A program made the translations under genes and the position numbers. Below the pieces are notes generated by a model. The model was not told the origin of the DNA. It worked only from the letters and a program-made list of their open reading frames with translations, and ran no database searches. 64,000 bases of DNA from Arabidopsis thaliana (taxonomy: Eukaryota; Streptophyta; Magnoliopsida; Brassicales; Brassicaceae), in contig NC_003076.8 in assembly GCF_000001735.4 (NCBI RefSeq), forward strand, positions 5,890,001 to 5,954,000. The letters are read 5' to 3'. Positions 10,933-23,096 of this stretch are shown here, piece by piece. Within the stretch, counting starts at the first letter, position 1, and the number at the start of each line of letters is the position of its first letter.

Positions 10933-12637
10933 CTTTGATTTCAACTCATAGTCGTTTTACATAACATGGGTTTGTATAATCTTCTTCAAGTAAAAGGAAT
11001 CGATTTTGTAATGTATAGATATATATATATGTATAACTTTATGTAGATTGTAACGTAGATTTTTCATAATATGATACAATTTCGGTTTCGTGGAGGAAAT
11101 ATACAAATCTATTGTAAATGTATGATTTGAAATCATTCTAATTCAAGTTGAAACAAGAAAAATCAAAAAGTCGTTTAAAATAAGGTTCGAAACCACCAAT
11201 ATTGATCTGAAGATTACTAGTTTCAATGATATCGCACAACATGCATAGCTTAGAATAATTTTTAGAGTAATGGAGTTCAAATTGAGTAGCTGGTTTTTTG
11301 ATAGGTGTCAGATTCTCGACTAGTCAACAATCTCTGCTCATACATTCAAGTAAACACATACATATTATACTCCATGCAGTATAAGGATAATGTAAAAAAA
11401 AACCATCTCATATTAGATAAATTATCTAAGATAATATTTTTTTTGTTTTCAAAAATCTCTACGTTAATTGTATTTTCTTCTGCCAATATATTTGTTTATT
11501 TTCAATTGTGTATTTAGTTCCCAGTGTTGTGGGAGTTGTTTGAAGCGACAACGCTTGTCTCTTTTTGCCAATTTGCAATGAACTCAAGATAAGATGTGTT
11601 TTTTATTCCTAATCTCATCATGACTCGTGTGCATAATAATTTGGCACATTTTTCTTGTCTGCAAATTGTTTCCTTGGAAATAGGATAACTCCAATTTTTG
11701 GCCATTTTCTAATAATTCAAAATGCAATGGGACACTTTGCATCCGTTACCACAATTGTTTAGGGATTTAAACATATATGATAAATTTGGCCGTAGTTGAT
11801 ACATTCCGGTTAATTTCACCTAATTGAAACCTTTTTTAAAAAAATTAATCAGATTTTTTTTTCTTCCAAATTTGGAATATTAAGGTTGAGCACTTGAGCT
11901 AAGCTAAACCAAAAAACAACCAAACATCAAAATCAATGATATCATACGTTATTTATTATTCAAAACATCAAAATCTAATTAACTAGAAGATCATAAAGCG
12001 TCTCATTCGACCAAATAATCAAATGAACAATTAGATCAGATCATAAAGCGTAATCTCTTTATTATTTATAAATAATCAAATTTATTATTTTATTTGATTA
12101 TAGTCATAAATTAACTAGAAGATCATAAAGCGTAATTGATCATATTTATTATTTTACCTATCAGATCAGACTATACATGAAATTTAGTAGCTAATATTCA
12201 GGACTAGAAAATCTTCAGATGTTTAAGAATCTTGATCGGTAAGTTTATAAGTTCAAGAAAATGACATCCTTATATCATAACGAAGATAAGATTCATTTAA
12301 ATAATCAAATGAACAATTACTGTGAATTCCAATTAGACCGCATATTAGTATTAATGATGTCGTATCTATTTACAATCCATGAACAATGAACCTAGAACAA
12401 CAATCCAAAGCTTTTTTAATTTTAGTGAGGTACTAAGTGAGTTTGACAGAAAATGAGTGTTCAGCAACAAAACAAATTTAGCCATCCCTCTCGATAGTAA
12501 TTCAACTATGCACAAAGTATCTTTTCATTTAAGGAATAAATTAAGACCCACAAATTTGACCTATTTGCAATTTTTTTCTTTAAGAATTAACTACTATTAC
12601 AAAAACAAATAAAACAAAATTTACATTACTATAAAAT
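10933..12637. other. Intergenic region between convergent CCX genes
   Basis: This holds the 3' ends of CCX2 and CCX1 and about 1.5 kb of AT-rich DNA. The only structure noted is a set of short interspersed direct repeats at 11980-12330, listed separately. No coding signal is seen. Confidence 0.6.
11980..12330. repeat. Cluster of short direct repeats
   Basis: The word GATCATAAAGCG occurs three times (near 11989, 12039 and 12120), twice preceded by AACTAGAA. The word AATAATCAAATGAACAATTA occurs near 12014 and again near 12301. These look like remnants of local duplication or a decayed element. Confidence 0.55.
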
Positions 12638-14350
12638 TCACCGGTCGGTATCAAGGACTCCGAAAACTCTAGCCAACCTCAAGGACAAGAAACAGAGGTA
12701 AATAGCGAGTAAGCCCCCACCGACAAGCTTATCAAGTCTCATCTTCTTCTTTGGCATTATCACAAGTGCCCAAAGCAAGCCTACCATTAAGAACCCTAGT
12801 GTCTCAAGCAACGAATTGTCACTAGGAATGATGTAGACCCCGGGGTATTCGGCCAACGAGGAGATGACAAGTGGCACACCTAGTCCAATTACCGTGTTGA
12901 ATAGCGGGCCTGCGTAGCATCCGGAAAGTGCTATCTGAGCACCATCGTTGCCTCCGTGAAACGCCACGGTCACATTCGCGATAAGATCGCCTAGAGAATT
13001 TCCCCAAGCTAGGACGGTTAGTCCTAGCACGGATGGGCTTATACCAAAGATATTACCTAAGGATATTAACAATGAGACTAGCTCTTGTGCTATCATGTAT
13101 GTCCATGTCACACTCATCGTGAAGCCTCCTAGAAGCCAAACTAATGAGAATTTCTTCGGCGGATGTGATTTTTCTGTCGTCAAGTAAGCTAAGATACCGA
13201 CGATTAGCCCGATAGATCCGGATATTATGTACAAGATTAGGTTTCTTTGTGACCCGCTGTAATGAGAACAGTAAAGTTCGGTTAGTAGAACAGGAGCGAT
13301 GGCCGTGGAAACCACAGCGCAAGGCTTTGACCATTTTTCTTCGCAAACGACGGGAATTGTGAGCCGCCTGGGGAGATATAGAGGTAGTCCAATTATGCTC
13401 ACTAGCACCGAGAAGCAAGATCGGTGCCTTTTTGGAGAATCTTCAAACACAATCTTGAATTCTTGAGTTGTTTTCTCTGGCAAAGCCAGCTTCTCCTCTG
13501 CTATATAGCCTAGCAACGAAACACCCATCTCGGCCAAATCTTCTCTGCTACGAAGAATCTGATCGGACATACGTTTCTTGCGGTCAAAGAAATGTGAAAC
13601 CGATAAAAACCCTACATAGAGGAGATAAATGGAGAGATAACAGAGAGCGACCCAAATGGTTACTTTGCCTATGAAGATGATCAAACCGAGACAGCAAAGA
13701 GCGACAAGAAGAAAAACCACGTCGCGGATAAAGCTATTTCTGTCGATAGCGACATCTCTAGATCCAATCAACACACAAATCGTCCCAACAACGAAGCTAG
13801 AGACGAAGAACGCACCGCCTAAAATAGAGTTGAGCCCAAAATCGCCATTATTCGATCTTGTGAAGGAGACAACACTTGAGAACAAATCAGGCGCACCGTT
13901 GCCAAGAGAGAGAAGCGTGACTCCAGCCATTGTAGGAGACAGCTTCAAAACCTTAGATAAGCTGTCTAAAGAAGGACAGAAGTAACTCGCGGCCGTGTCT
14001 CCGAGCAAGTAGAACAGAACAAACAACCAGGCGGATAAAACTAGATGGCCCAAAACAGGGGATTGTCCGAAGATGCAGAAGAAAATCTTGAGATAGTCTA
14101 TGTAACCTTGTGGGCCACATTTTGATTGAGATCTTATGTAAGAACACTTGGAACGGTGGTCGTCAAGGCTGGCGAGTCCTCCGCTGCAGCTGTCACTGTC
14201 ACCGCCGGCAAAGGAATTTAAGGTTTGGATGGATCCGGAGGGAGGAGGAGTTTGTGAAGCGAAATGGAGAAAGATGAGAAAGATGAAGAAGATGTTGATG
14301 AGGAGAGAAAGAGATTGAGAGCCGAGACGTGAGGAGAAGAGACTTGCCAT
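12638..14350 (-). CDS. CCX1: Cation/calcium exchanger CCX1 (CAX7)
   Basis: A single-exon CDS of 570 aa runs from an ATG at 14350 to TGA at 12638. The architecture is the same as CCX2: hydrophobic N-terminus, lumenal Cys loop (CSGGLASLDDHRSKC), alpha-1 repeat with GNGAPD (150-155), a cytosolic loop of about 100 residues, and alpha-2 repeat with GNSLGD (451-456). Long stretches align with CCX2, for example LTIPVV(C/S)E(E/D)KWSKP. It exchanges cations across a membrane; family members move Ca2+, Na+ or K+ against a counter-ion. CCX1 has been linked to Ca2+ and ROS homeostasis in leaf senescence. The central loop differs most from CCX2 and lacks the poly-Asp run. The ATG is preceded by an AT-rich leader with no clear intron. 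Confidence 0.93.
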   Translation of the reverse strand: MASLFSSRLGSQSLSLLINIFFIFLIFLHFASQTPPPSGSIQTLNSFAGGDSDSCSGGLASLDDHRSKCSYIRSQSKCGPQGYIDYLKIFFCIFGQSPVLGHLVLSAWLFVLFYLLGDTAASYFCPSLDSLSKVLKLSPTMAGVTLLSLGNGAPDLFSSVVSFTRSNNGDFGLNSILGGAFFVSSFVVGTICVLIGSRDVAIDRNSFIRDVVFLLVALCCLGLIIFIGKVTIWVALCYLSIYLLYVGFLSVSHFFDRKKRMSDQILRSREDLAEMGVSLLGYIAEEKLALPEKTTQEFKIVFEDSPKRHRSCFSVLVSIIGLPLYLPRRLTIPVVCEEKWSKPCAVVSTAIAPVLLTELYCSHYSGSQRNLILYIISGSIGLIVGILAYLTTEKSHPPKKFSLVWLLGGFTMSVTWTYMIAQELVSLLISLGNIFGISPSVLGLTVLAWGNSLGDLIANVTVAFHGGNDGAQIALSGCYAGPLFNTVIGLGVPLVISSLAEYPGVYIIPSDNSLLETLGFLMVGLLWALVIMPKKKMRLDKLVGGGLLAIYLCFLSLRLARVFGVLDTDR

Positions 14351-17300
14351 TCAAGGAAGCAAATGGGTATGAAGTGGAACAATAATGAGGTGTGTTAGGT
14401 TTTCTGATATAATAATGAGAAAATTGTAGTTTTTTTTTTTTTGTGTGGAAGTTTTGAATTGTTAATATTTCGGAAAATAAAAGATTCCTTTTTATTTCAT
14501 GCGGATGTGGGTAGGGGAAAGTATTGTCTTTTTATGCGAAATATATTAAGTGGGGGAGGTTATATTCAATTATTCACACAAGGAGGAAAAATCGAAGTTG
14601 ATAAAGTGTTTTTAAAGAACTCTATATCTACTATTATTGGTTTTACGAGATATTCATGTTACTACAATTTGTATGTAGTGTTTTTATTTTTCTATGGTCC
14701 AACTTGGAGTCCAATTTTCTAGTGTAATCGTCGCGAGGCATGCAAATCACACGTGTCATGATATTTGTGACAATAACAAGGAGTTGAGGATTAATGTAGT
14801 TCATAATGTTGCTATTATAGTTAATATTCGATGAAAAGTAGTCAGCATAAAGTATTAATAGAAAAAAACCATAACTATCAAAGTGAGTGAGATTGTGTTG
14901 CAATGGTGTTCGTATAATGGTTGAATTAATCACCAACTTAGGTCATTCATTGCTTTCCCGAAAAAACAATACTACTTAATAATTTTTTACGGCCATCAAA
15001 ATCTGGACATTGCCTAATGTTTTAGGCCTAAAAAGAAATTGATTATTTATATATTATGTATGGTTATATATCAGTTATCAAATATGGACATGTGATTGAT
15101 AAAATTAATAAAACTAGGATTCGAAAAAATTGAAAATGGAGAAAACTCCAAACCTGAAGGTCGATTGATGTGATTAAGAAGTATTTTGGCTGAGTAGACC
15201 ACTTTGCAACGCAATCTCAACCGATCACGACTTTTCAAACATAGTCGTCATATCCACATTCTTATGATTTGCTTGTAATTTTTATATTGCATCGTTAAAG
15301 AATACACATGAGAATTTAATAAATGATGCAAACAAAAATTAAAGATCATTAATTTGATAAAATTTTGGACCGCCATCTTTTATTTTTTAGTGAAAAAACC
15401 GCCGGCTACTTTGTATTCATCATGATTTGAGATAGTTGAAAATACGTTATAAGTCTTTATTCCAATATTCATGACAAGTAGTTATTCCTTTTGTATTCTT
15501 AGGAGTTATGTCATTTACTCTATATTGACACAACGTTACTTTGTAGTCAGATAAATATTTATGCAACGTAACCGATATTTCTATTGAAAACTGTTAACAT
15601 TTTTTAACATGAAATTATTATACATTTCTATTAAATAATAATCGATCGTTTTTCATAAAGGAAAAGCTTGTTTTACGTATCTTTTAAAATTTTCTAGATA
15701 ATATATAAATATTTCCGACCAAGATCAATTTCCTTTAATTAAGGTCCGAAATAAAAATATTGATAAACAAAAAAAGTATCCAAAAGATTCCTGGTATATT
15801 CATTTAGCTGGCATGGCTAGTGCAGTACAAAATACAAACTCTAATTCCAAGAAAACAAAATAACGCAATAATGCAAAGTGCAAACGGACGAGAGCAATCG
15901 ATTCATATATGGTTCTCTTCTCGATGTAATGCAATCACATGACTAAAACTGGCTCAAATTAGGCCTTTATACAAGACACTTACCTGTAAATAGACTAATA
16001 TTTGTTTATATAAAACCATCAAATAATATTGTAAACAAATATATATATATATATGTATGTATGTGTTATATATATGTATGTATGTGTTATATCGTGTATA
16101 ACTATTTAATTTGTTTAATTCACTTGTTCGATTGTATCTTCTTCTTAAACTTAAATCATCTTTTGGTTATATGTGTGTGTCTAATAACTATGTAATCTTT
16201 CTTTCAATTCTAATAAAATAAAACAAGATGTTAAAAAAAAAAAAACTATTTAACTATCCATGGTTGATGACTCGTACTTAAGACAAATAATCAAATTTCG
16301 TGATTCTAAAAATGAATGAAATTGATTGATATATAAGTGGGATTAGAAAAAAAAGAGTCAGATAAGTGTTATCTCGCGGTTATAATTTCAACGGTGCTAA
16401 GATAAGGATAAGGTTTGCGAAACTATATACTAATGCAACAATGGGTACCGTAGGTTTGTGATACCTAATTTGATCTAACCAACAGAATCTCTTCGTACTA
16501 GTGTAATCGAGTGGCTGAGCTGTTGATATAGAGATACGTAGTACTATTATTGTAAATAAAGAACCCAAAGAATCAAATTTGTCGACAACAAAATAAGGGG
16601 TGATAATCCGATGCACGTGGATTTGGTGAATGTATTGGATAATGCTAGTCACGTAGAAGAAAGTAATCTTATTTTGGGCCATAATTTTAGTAAATGTTTT
16701 TGAGTCTACGTAAAGAAGAGTAATTTTCATGGCAATCGCAATTTTCGCTGACAATTGATTATTTTGATATAATGTGAAATTGGTTAGGTTGGTGATAGTA
16801 GCTAGTTTGAAGCCTAACTTAGGCTTGTTATTGAGGTATAATACATTATTAACCATAAGTATTAGACAGGTTTTGGACAAATATATTTATTGGTCGCTTT
16901 GGCAGCATTGAAAAACCCTAAAAGCCACTAGAATGGATGTCTTCGAATGTCAGTTCACATAAATGTTCGCTAGCTTAATTTTATTTTCTTTTTTAAAAGA
17001 GAGGAAGCAATGATAACATAAACATTTTTATAGTGTTTTTTTTGAAACAAAAAGTTAGTTTTCTTCCTCAAATTCGATAACTAAATTACACCATAAATGA
17101 GAATATGTTTTTAGTTAAGTAGTTAAATCCATTTGATTCTACCTTTTTTACCAGAGTTTGACTCTACTAAGTCGTGTTACTTCGCATAATAAGGATTGAC
17201 TATGAATCGTGTCTTGTTTATAAAAAAAAGAAAAAAAAAATTACACAACAAAGTTAAGAAAATTCAAATTTATTAATTTAATAAGCATACTTTGAATATA

Positions 17301-17816
17301 AATAAATCCTAAAACTCAAACTAATAAAAAAAGTATTTTTTTGTGTAGTATTAAAAGATGCAGAATCCGAAATAATGTATTTTATTGTAGAAGTGATTCA
17401 AAAGACCTTATCTCGTAGTCACTTGTAGCATTATTGGTTTAAGGTTAAAGAAAACATTTAAAACTCTGTATACATCATACATGACATCTTTACAAATTGC
17501 AAAATATACATTTTTAATCAGCTACTCTATTCTTAAATTCCTTTAATTAACGAGGTTATACAGTTCGATACGTTTAAGCAACAAAAAGTTCGATGCCACT
17601 AATAATTTAATTTTTGTTCTCTTCTTATCTTATAGATTGTTGCAGCCTGCAGGCTTGCAGCATAACGAGTTACATAACTATATACAAAGGCCCAATAGAC
17701 ACCTCAAAGGCCCAATAAAAAAGCCCAGGAAAAACGAAAACGAAGATATGAAGTTCTTCTCTAATCCGAAGCAAGAGGCTCAAACTCACTTTCACTTGCA
17801 CAAAGATAAGGAAACC
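14351..17816. other. Long AT-rich intergenic region upstream of CCX1 and PSRP6
   Basis: About 3.4 kb contains no gene that I can support. It includes a (TA)n/(TATG)n microsatellite near 16035-16095 and an open frame of 158 codons from an ATG on the minus strand (16380-16856), discussed in findings. The last few hundred bases are the PSRP6 promoter. Confidence 0.55.
16035..16095. repeat. (TA)n and TGTATGTATG microsatellite
   Basis: A (TA)n tract is followed by two nearly identical copies of a TATATATATGTATGTATGTG unit. This is simple-sequence DNA. Confidence 0.7.
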
Positions 17817-18137
17817 ATGTCTGTGTCAGCGATCTTTGGTACCGGAATCGTCACCGTTGCTGCTTCTCCGGTTCTCCGCCAATTTCAAGTTCCAAAATTG
17901 GGTAATGGAGGAGGATTAGGGATGGTGATAGAGTGTTCGTCGAGGCCACAGAAGAAATCGACGGCTCATCACAGGAAGACGAGGCCGAAGAAGACTCAGC
18001 CTTGGGACATTAAGAGAAAGCCTACTGTTTACGCTCCTCTTCCTCCTCTTCCGGCGGAATGGAGTCCGTTCACTCTCGCTTCTGACGACGGTGGTGCTGC
18101 CACTGCTGCGGGAGATTTGGTTTCAGGCGCTGCCTAG
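17817..18137 (+). CDS. PSRP6: Plastid-specific 50S ribosomal protein 6 (PSRP6, cL38)
   Basis: A single exon gives 106 aa. The frame is open for 60 codons further upstream, but the ATG at 17817 starts the recognised protein ([10 protein letters not shown]...). The N-terminal third looks like a plastid transit peptide, with hydroxylated residues and few acids. The middle is strongly basic ([18 protein letters not shown]) and is followed by a proline-rich [12 protein letters not shown] segment and an Ala/Gly-rich acidic tail. The mature protein is a plant-specific component of the chloroplast large ribosomal subunit with no bacterial counterpart. The nuclear-encoded product must be imported. Confidence 0.9.
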   Translation: MSVSAIFGTGIVTVAASPVLRQFQVPKLGNGGGLGMVIECSSRPQKKSTAHHRKTRPKKTQPWDIKRKPTVYAPLPPLPAEWSPFTLASDDGGAATAAGDLVSGAA

Positions 18138-18873
18138 TTGGTATGAGTTATCTGCTGATTTGGTTGTAATCTAGTTTGAGAACTTTTGTTGTTGTTTACT
18201 GTGTTTTCAGTTTTCTGATGTTTGTTGTTGGGTTTGTTTGTGTTTGATTGGTGAATGAATGGACCAAATTTGCGATTTATAAAGCTTCAACCTTTCTCCT
18301 CTGTTTTTGAGTTTAAAGGTCTCAACTTTATAGTTTATAGCTCTCGTCATTGTCATCTATGTTGCTTCTCTATAATTGCTTTTTTCCTTTTGGGTCTCAT
18401 TAATTTCTGCAAGTAGTAATTGAATTGGGATGACAAGAGTTTAAGTTTGATATGTGAAAATGAAAGCACAATGGTATCTGTTTTGTGGCGGTTGATGCTG
18501 GAGTTGTTGTCAAATGCTCTGTTTGCTGCCATAGCAATGGGAATGTAGCTTCTAAAGAGTACGGTATAGTATACCGCATTATTGGAATTTTAAAATTTCC
18601 CTTTAGATTGGATTCAGGTGAAACGGCAATGTGCTCTGCTCACCATAGTGCAACACTTGGTCTAAACACTCTATTGTAGATTTTTAAGCCAAGTGATCTA
18701 AAGTGTGTTTGATGAAGAGTTTCAGCAAAAACATTTTTAGAAATGTTTATATCAGTTATGGGTTGATCACTCTGATTCTTGAATCTATCTTGTATCGGTC
18801 TAGTCCCAGGAGAAATTTAGAAGATCGATTTATCTTGCATTGCATGTTTATGGAGTCAATTCCAAGATCAACA
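18138..18873. other. Intergenic region between PSRP6 and CSA1 3' ends
   Basis: The genes converge here. The stretch should contain both 3' UTRs. No other coding or repeat signal was found. Confidence 0.6.
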
Positions 18874-21800
18874 TCAATGGCTATACATTTCATAAAGCAC
18901 GCATACAGAGTACATCCCGTTGAACCCATTAAACCCTGACACCTTAAAAGCTTAAGTCAAATCATCTGGAGAAATACACAATGAAGATACAAATACAGAG
19001 AGTTCGAAAGAATAAATAGTGTGAAAACAGAGGCAATCTATGAGTTTAACACAAAAGAGTGGAACCAAAACCAGTTTTTTGGGAAGAATGAGCTTCACTT
19101 GGGATGTTAGTGCTAGAGTTTTCAATGTAAGTCTGCCACTGGCCCTTTGGAGATTCATTACCTTTTGCTTGATCCTTGAAACAACCATTAGCACTTGGAG
19201 TTTTGTTGATTTTTACTTTACCTTTTACATCATCATTCCTTGGGGATGGAACTCTGTTCTCTTCAGGTTCAAACACAAAACTGAAACCGGATTTCAAAAC
19301 TTCAAGCGTAGCTTCCCCACCAGTACCAGTTCTCACACTAAACTCAAGGGATGCTTTGGTCGGAGCACATTTAGGACCACCTTGGCCTTTAACAAGTTTT
19401 ATGAAGTCTAAGCAGTTGGTGTAGCCAATAAAGACATGATCTGATTCAACTGTTTCTTCTTGGTTGTCTTGTTCAATCAAACTTCCAACCTTCCAAGTAA
19501 TGCTGCTGGAAGAGCCCTCTCCGTTATTTTGCTCACAAGAGAACTTGACTATCAAGTTGGCATGACTTTTACAGTTCTTGAATGAGACAACAACACATAG
19601 GGCTATCCCAGAAAGCCTATTGTGATTCCAGTGAGGAGGTAATTCAAACTCCACCATAGATCCAATTGCATCGTGACTAAACCATGAAGGCATTTCACAT
19701 CCAGGAAAGCTAGTGCAGAACAAAATCTCAGGAACACAACTCTGCAAAGTTATACAAAGGGGATATACCATTAACCTCAATTCCACTACGCAAAAGAAAA
19801 CTCTCAAGGGAGAGGAATAGAGATACCTCATCGCATCGTTTAAGCGCACTAGCAAGCAAATGACACTTCCTTTCAGCATATACTACAATTTCCTCCTTTG
19901 CAGCTTGTTCCAATTCATTGCAGTTAGTGAAAATGAACGAGGAATTGACATGCTTCATCGGTATAGAACATACCAGCGGTTTTGCAACTGTCTTCAGTGA
20001 GCTACAACCATGAACGTTTAAATACTGAAGATTTGGTGGAAGCTGTGGAACATGTGTAAGATTCTTACAATACTTCAAATGAAGCCATTGAAGTTGAGAA
20101 AATTTATTGAGGAGATCTGGAAGGCGGCTGATCTTTTCATTCTTGTTTAAGCATAAACGACGCACGGAGAGTATCTTCGGCATATCTTTTATAGCTGTCT
20201 CATCCAGAAGCAAGATCTCTAAGCGGCTCATGTTTCCCCAAGTTTCTGGAAACTCATTGAGCTTTGAACAACCAGAGAGGATAAGTTCTTCAAGAGCTTT
20301 CAGCTGACCAAGACTGTCAGGGAGCCTTTTCAGCTTCTTGCAGCCTTTCATGTTCAACATAACAAGTCTTTGGAGTCTCCCAATGTCACAAGGAAGTTCC
20401 TTTATTGCAGTTCCATCCAAGTATAGTGCTTCCAGCTTATCTGAAATAACCTGAAAGGTTTTAAATTTTGAGCAGCCACTGAGGATGAGAGTTTTCAAAG
20501 AGATCAACTGAATCTCTGGAAGAGACTTGAGACTTGTGCATCCTCTCAGGTTCAAGAAAACAAGAAACTTCATATTTTCCATATCCACATGCATCTCTTT
20601 CAATGCCGTGCAACCTTCAAGATTTAGCTCTTGAAGATTTTGAGCTTTTCCTAACCCTGCCAAAGTGTTCAACTTCTTTGAGTGATTTAAGTTTACCCAT
20701 TTTAATTTTGGTGCATCCTGGGGCAATGAACAACAATCATTACAAAGAGTCAGACAACACCCTAAGTTGGACCAATAAAAGAGAAAGCAACTAGTGTATT
20801 GTTACAAACCTTGTTATCTTCCCAAACTCGTTCAATCTCGCTATAAGGAAGCTTAAGGTCAACCAAATTACCCGGGTTGAAATCTTGTGGAACTTCTTTT
20901 AACGGGAATTTCAGCCAGTGGAGATATCGCACCTCATTCAACGGTAGCAGGAGTCCTTCGGGGAAGTTTAATTTAATGTCACTTTCACATTCTTGAGGAC
21001 AATGAGTGCTGTAGATTTTGAGATATCTTAGATCCCTCATCATGGCAAAAGCATGGCGATAGAAGCACCATTTTCTTGTAATATCAGACAAGTCAAGGAA
21101 AATAGACCTGATATTAGAACCTCCCTGTTGACCAATGGCAAATAACAATACAAATTACAAATGAATCTAGACAACCTTGAAAGTATCATGCATATCATCT
21201 ATGCAAGAAGGTAAGTCAATGTAAGCTGATAAAATCACATTTTCAAAACGTGAATAACTGGTGTGATCATTCATTGTATTGGATCCTATAGGTCATGGTT
21301 TCACTAAAGAAACTGTAAATATAAAAGCAAACATATGTTAAAAAACAAACAGTTTTAGTGTTACCTTGTTTTTGTCCAGCACAGCAATTATGGTGTGATG
21401 GTGCCACAACCTATGCCGCCCCTTTCTATCTGTAGCAGTAGCTTCTCGACCAAGTTCCTTGGAGAGCATATACAATGTATCATGCATATCTACTTTGCCA
21501 GCATAAATATTAATCATGAACTTGTTCACGAGATCTTCCAATATATTACTAGGGCCATCTGAATCCAATAAACTCGCTACGTAATTCTCATCTTGCGACC
21601 TGAAGCAAGCTATGTCAAGAAGTGCATCTTTTTCTTTTTGACTCAGTGCTTTATAACTCCCTTCCCAGACCCTTTGAAGCATCTTGCAAATGCTTTGTCC
21701 AGGTGGACTGTTATGGTGTTGATCCAATGCATTTAGTTTTAAGCCCCAGTGACTCTCATCTTTCCCCAAAAGCTCCTTACCCAACATCTGGAGAGCTAGT

Positions 21801-23096
21801 GGATTTCCTTTAGTATAATGCACGAAATCTTTCGACAACTTGGGGAAATTTCCTTGCCCGGGGCCGGGAGCAGCTCCTTCGTTACCATCAAATGCGTAAC
21901 GTATAAAATGTTTTATGGCATCTTTGTCGCTTAATGGAGGGACTTCGTAAGTATCATTGACCAAACTTTGTATCATCAATGACTTGTCGCTTGTAGTAAT
22001 GAGAATCTTGCTTCCTTTCTTAATCCAGTTGCGTTCGCCAAGAAGAGCATCAACTTGGTCCTTGTTACTGACATTGTCAAGAATAACAAGGACTTTGGTC
22101 TCGAGTAACTGATCTTTGTAAGCTTCATGAGCAGCTTGTACGGACTCGATGTTGGCATTCTCAACTTTCAATAAACCTTGCAAGAATTTCGTGGCCAAGT
22201 AATTTAACCCGTCTTCCTCTGAAGCTTCATGGATATCACGGATTAACACGTGTCTCAGGAATCTATCATTCCACTTCTCATATAGCATCGTAGCGAGAGT
22301 GGTTTTACCTATACCGGGCATCCCAACAACACCGATGGTACGAGTTGTTTCGTCCGACCCAAAACGTAACTTTTCTTCTAGTTGCTTAATTCGGAGCTCG
22401 ATTCCCCAAAAGGTTTCATGACGTTTCTGGTGTCTTTGGGGCGGTAGTGCAGAACATTTAGAAGGAGGACCCTCTGAACGTCTATTTAGTATTTCTTTAA
22501 CCTTTCGGATAATTATATTGATGACTTCGTCCTCATCGCTGCTAACACTAATTGAGTGAGATGACATAATCATAGCTTTTTATAGATCAATAAGTAATAG
22601 AAGGAGTTGTTTACCTTTTCTCATCCAACACGATGCCGGTTAAAAATGGAACATATTGTAAAGCTTCCTTCCATTCTTTCTTCGTCTTCTTGTCAGTAGA
22701 CTTCACCAGCTCCCTGAACTTATCCCCGAAGTCTCCCTTCAATTCTTTAACAGTGACGGGCTGTACCTTGTAGAAGATTGGAATCACCACGAGCTCCTTT
22801 TGTTCCGTTCTTTCTTTCATCTTCGCAAGCTCCTTCAAACACCATTTTGACTCCGTGTACCTTGGAGAGAAAATGGCTAGCGCGATCCTCGAACCTTCTA
22901 TTCTTTCGAGCAGAACACTCAACTCTTGGCCCATCTCTTCATCTGTGTCTATGAAGGCATTGATCCCTTTCCTTTTTAAGCCCTTCTCCAGATGACTGAC
23001 GAAGTTCTTGCGCAGTTCGACTCCACGGAAATTAATGAACACTTGATCTTGGGGTGTCTCACCGTCCGTTTTCACCCAGGAGGAGGAGCTTGTCAT
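18874..23096 (-). CDS. CSA1: TIR-NB-LRR immune receptor CSA1, executor partner of CHS3
   Basis: Six exons: 22615-23096, 21365-22538 (an alternative acceptor gives 22547), 20810-21124, 19827-20717, 19072-19741 and 18874-18935. They total 1197 aa and all phases agree. The TIR domain (about 15-160) has the motif [11 protein letters not shown] with the presumed NADase Glu at residue 89. NB-ARC has the P-loop GMPGIGKTT (233-241), the Walker B-like LVILDN and an intact MHD in VDMHDTLY. LRRs with the plant TNL spacing (LEGC, LRGC, LSGC, MKGC units) follow. The C-terminal region [18 protein letters not shown] is a C-JID-like domain. CSA1 is a nucleotide-switch immune receptor. It works with CHS3, and it is reported to guard BIR3/BAK1 status and to be needed for CHS3-driven autoimmunity. 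The gene is divergent from CHS3. The last exon encodes only about 20 residues across a 136-base intron. Confidence 0.95.

Noticed and set aside
17637-17816. Upstream extension of the PSRP6 frame by 60 codons
   Set aside because: The extension is hydrophilic and unlike a transit peptide, and the recognised protein begins at the ATG at 17817.
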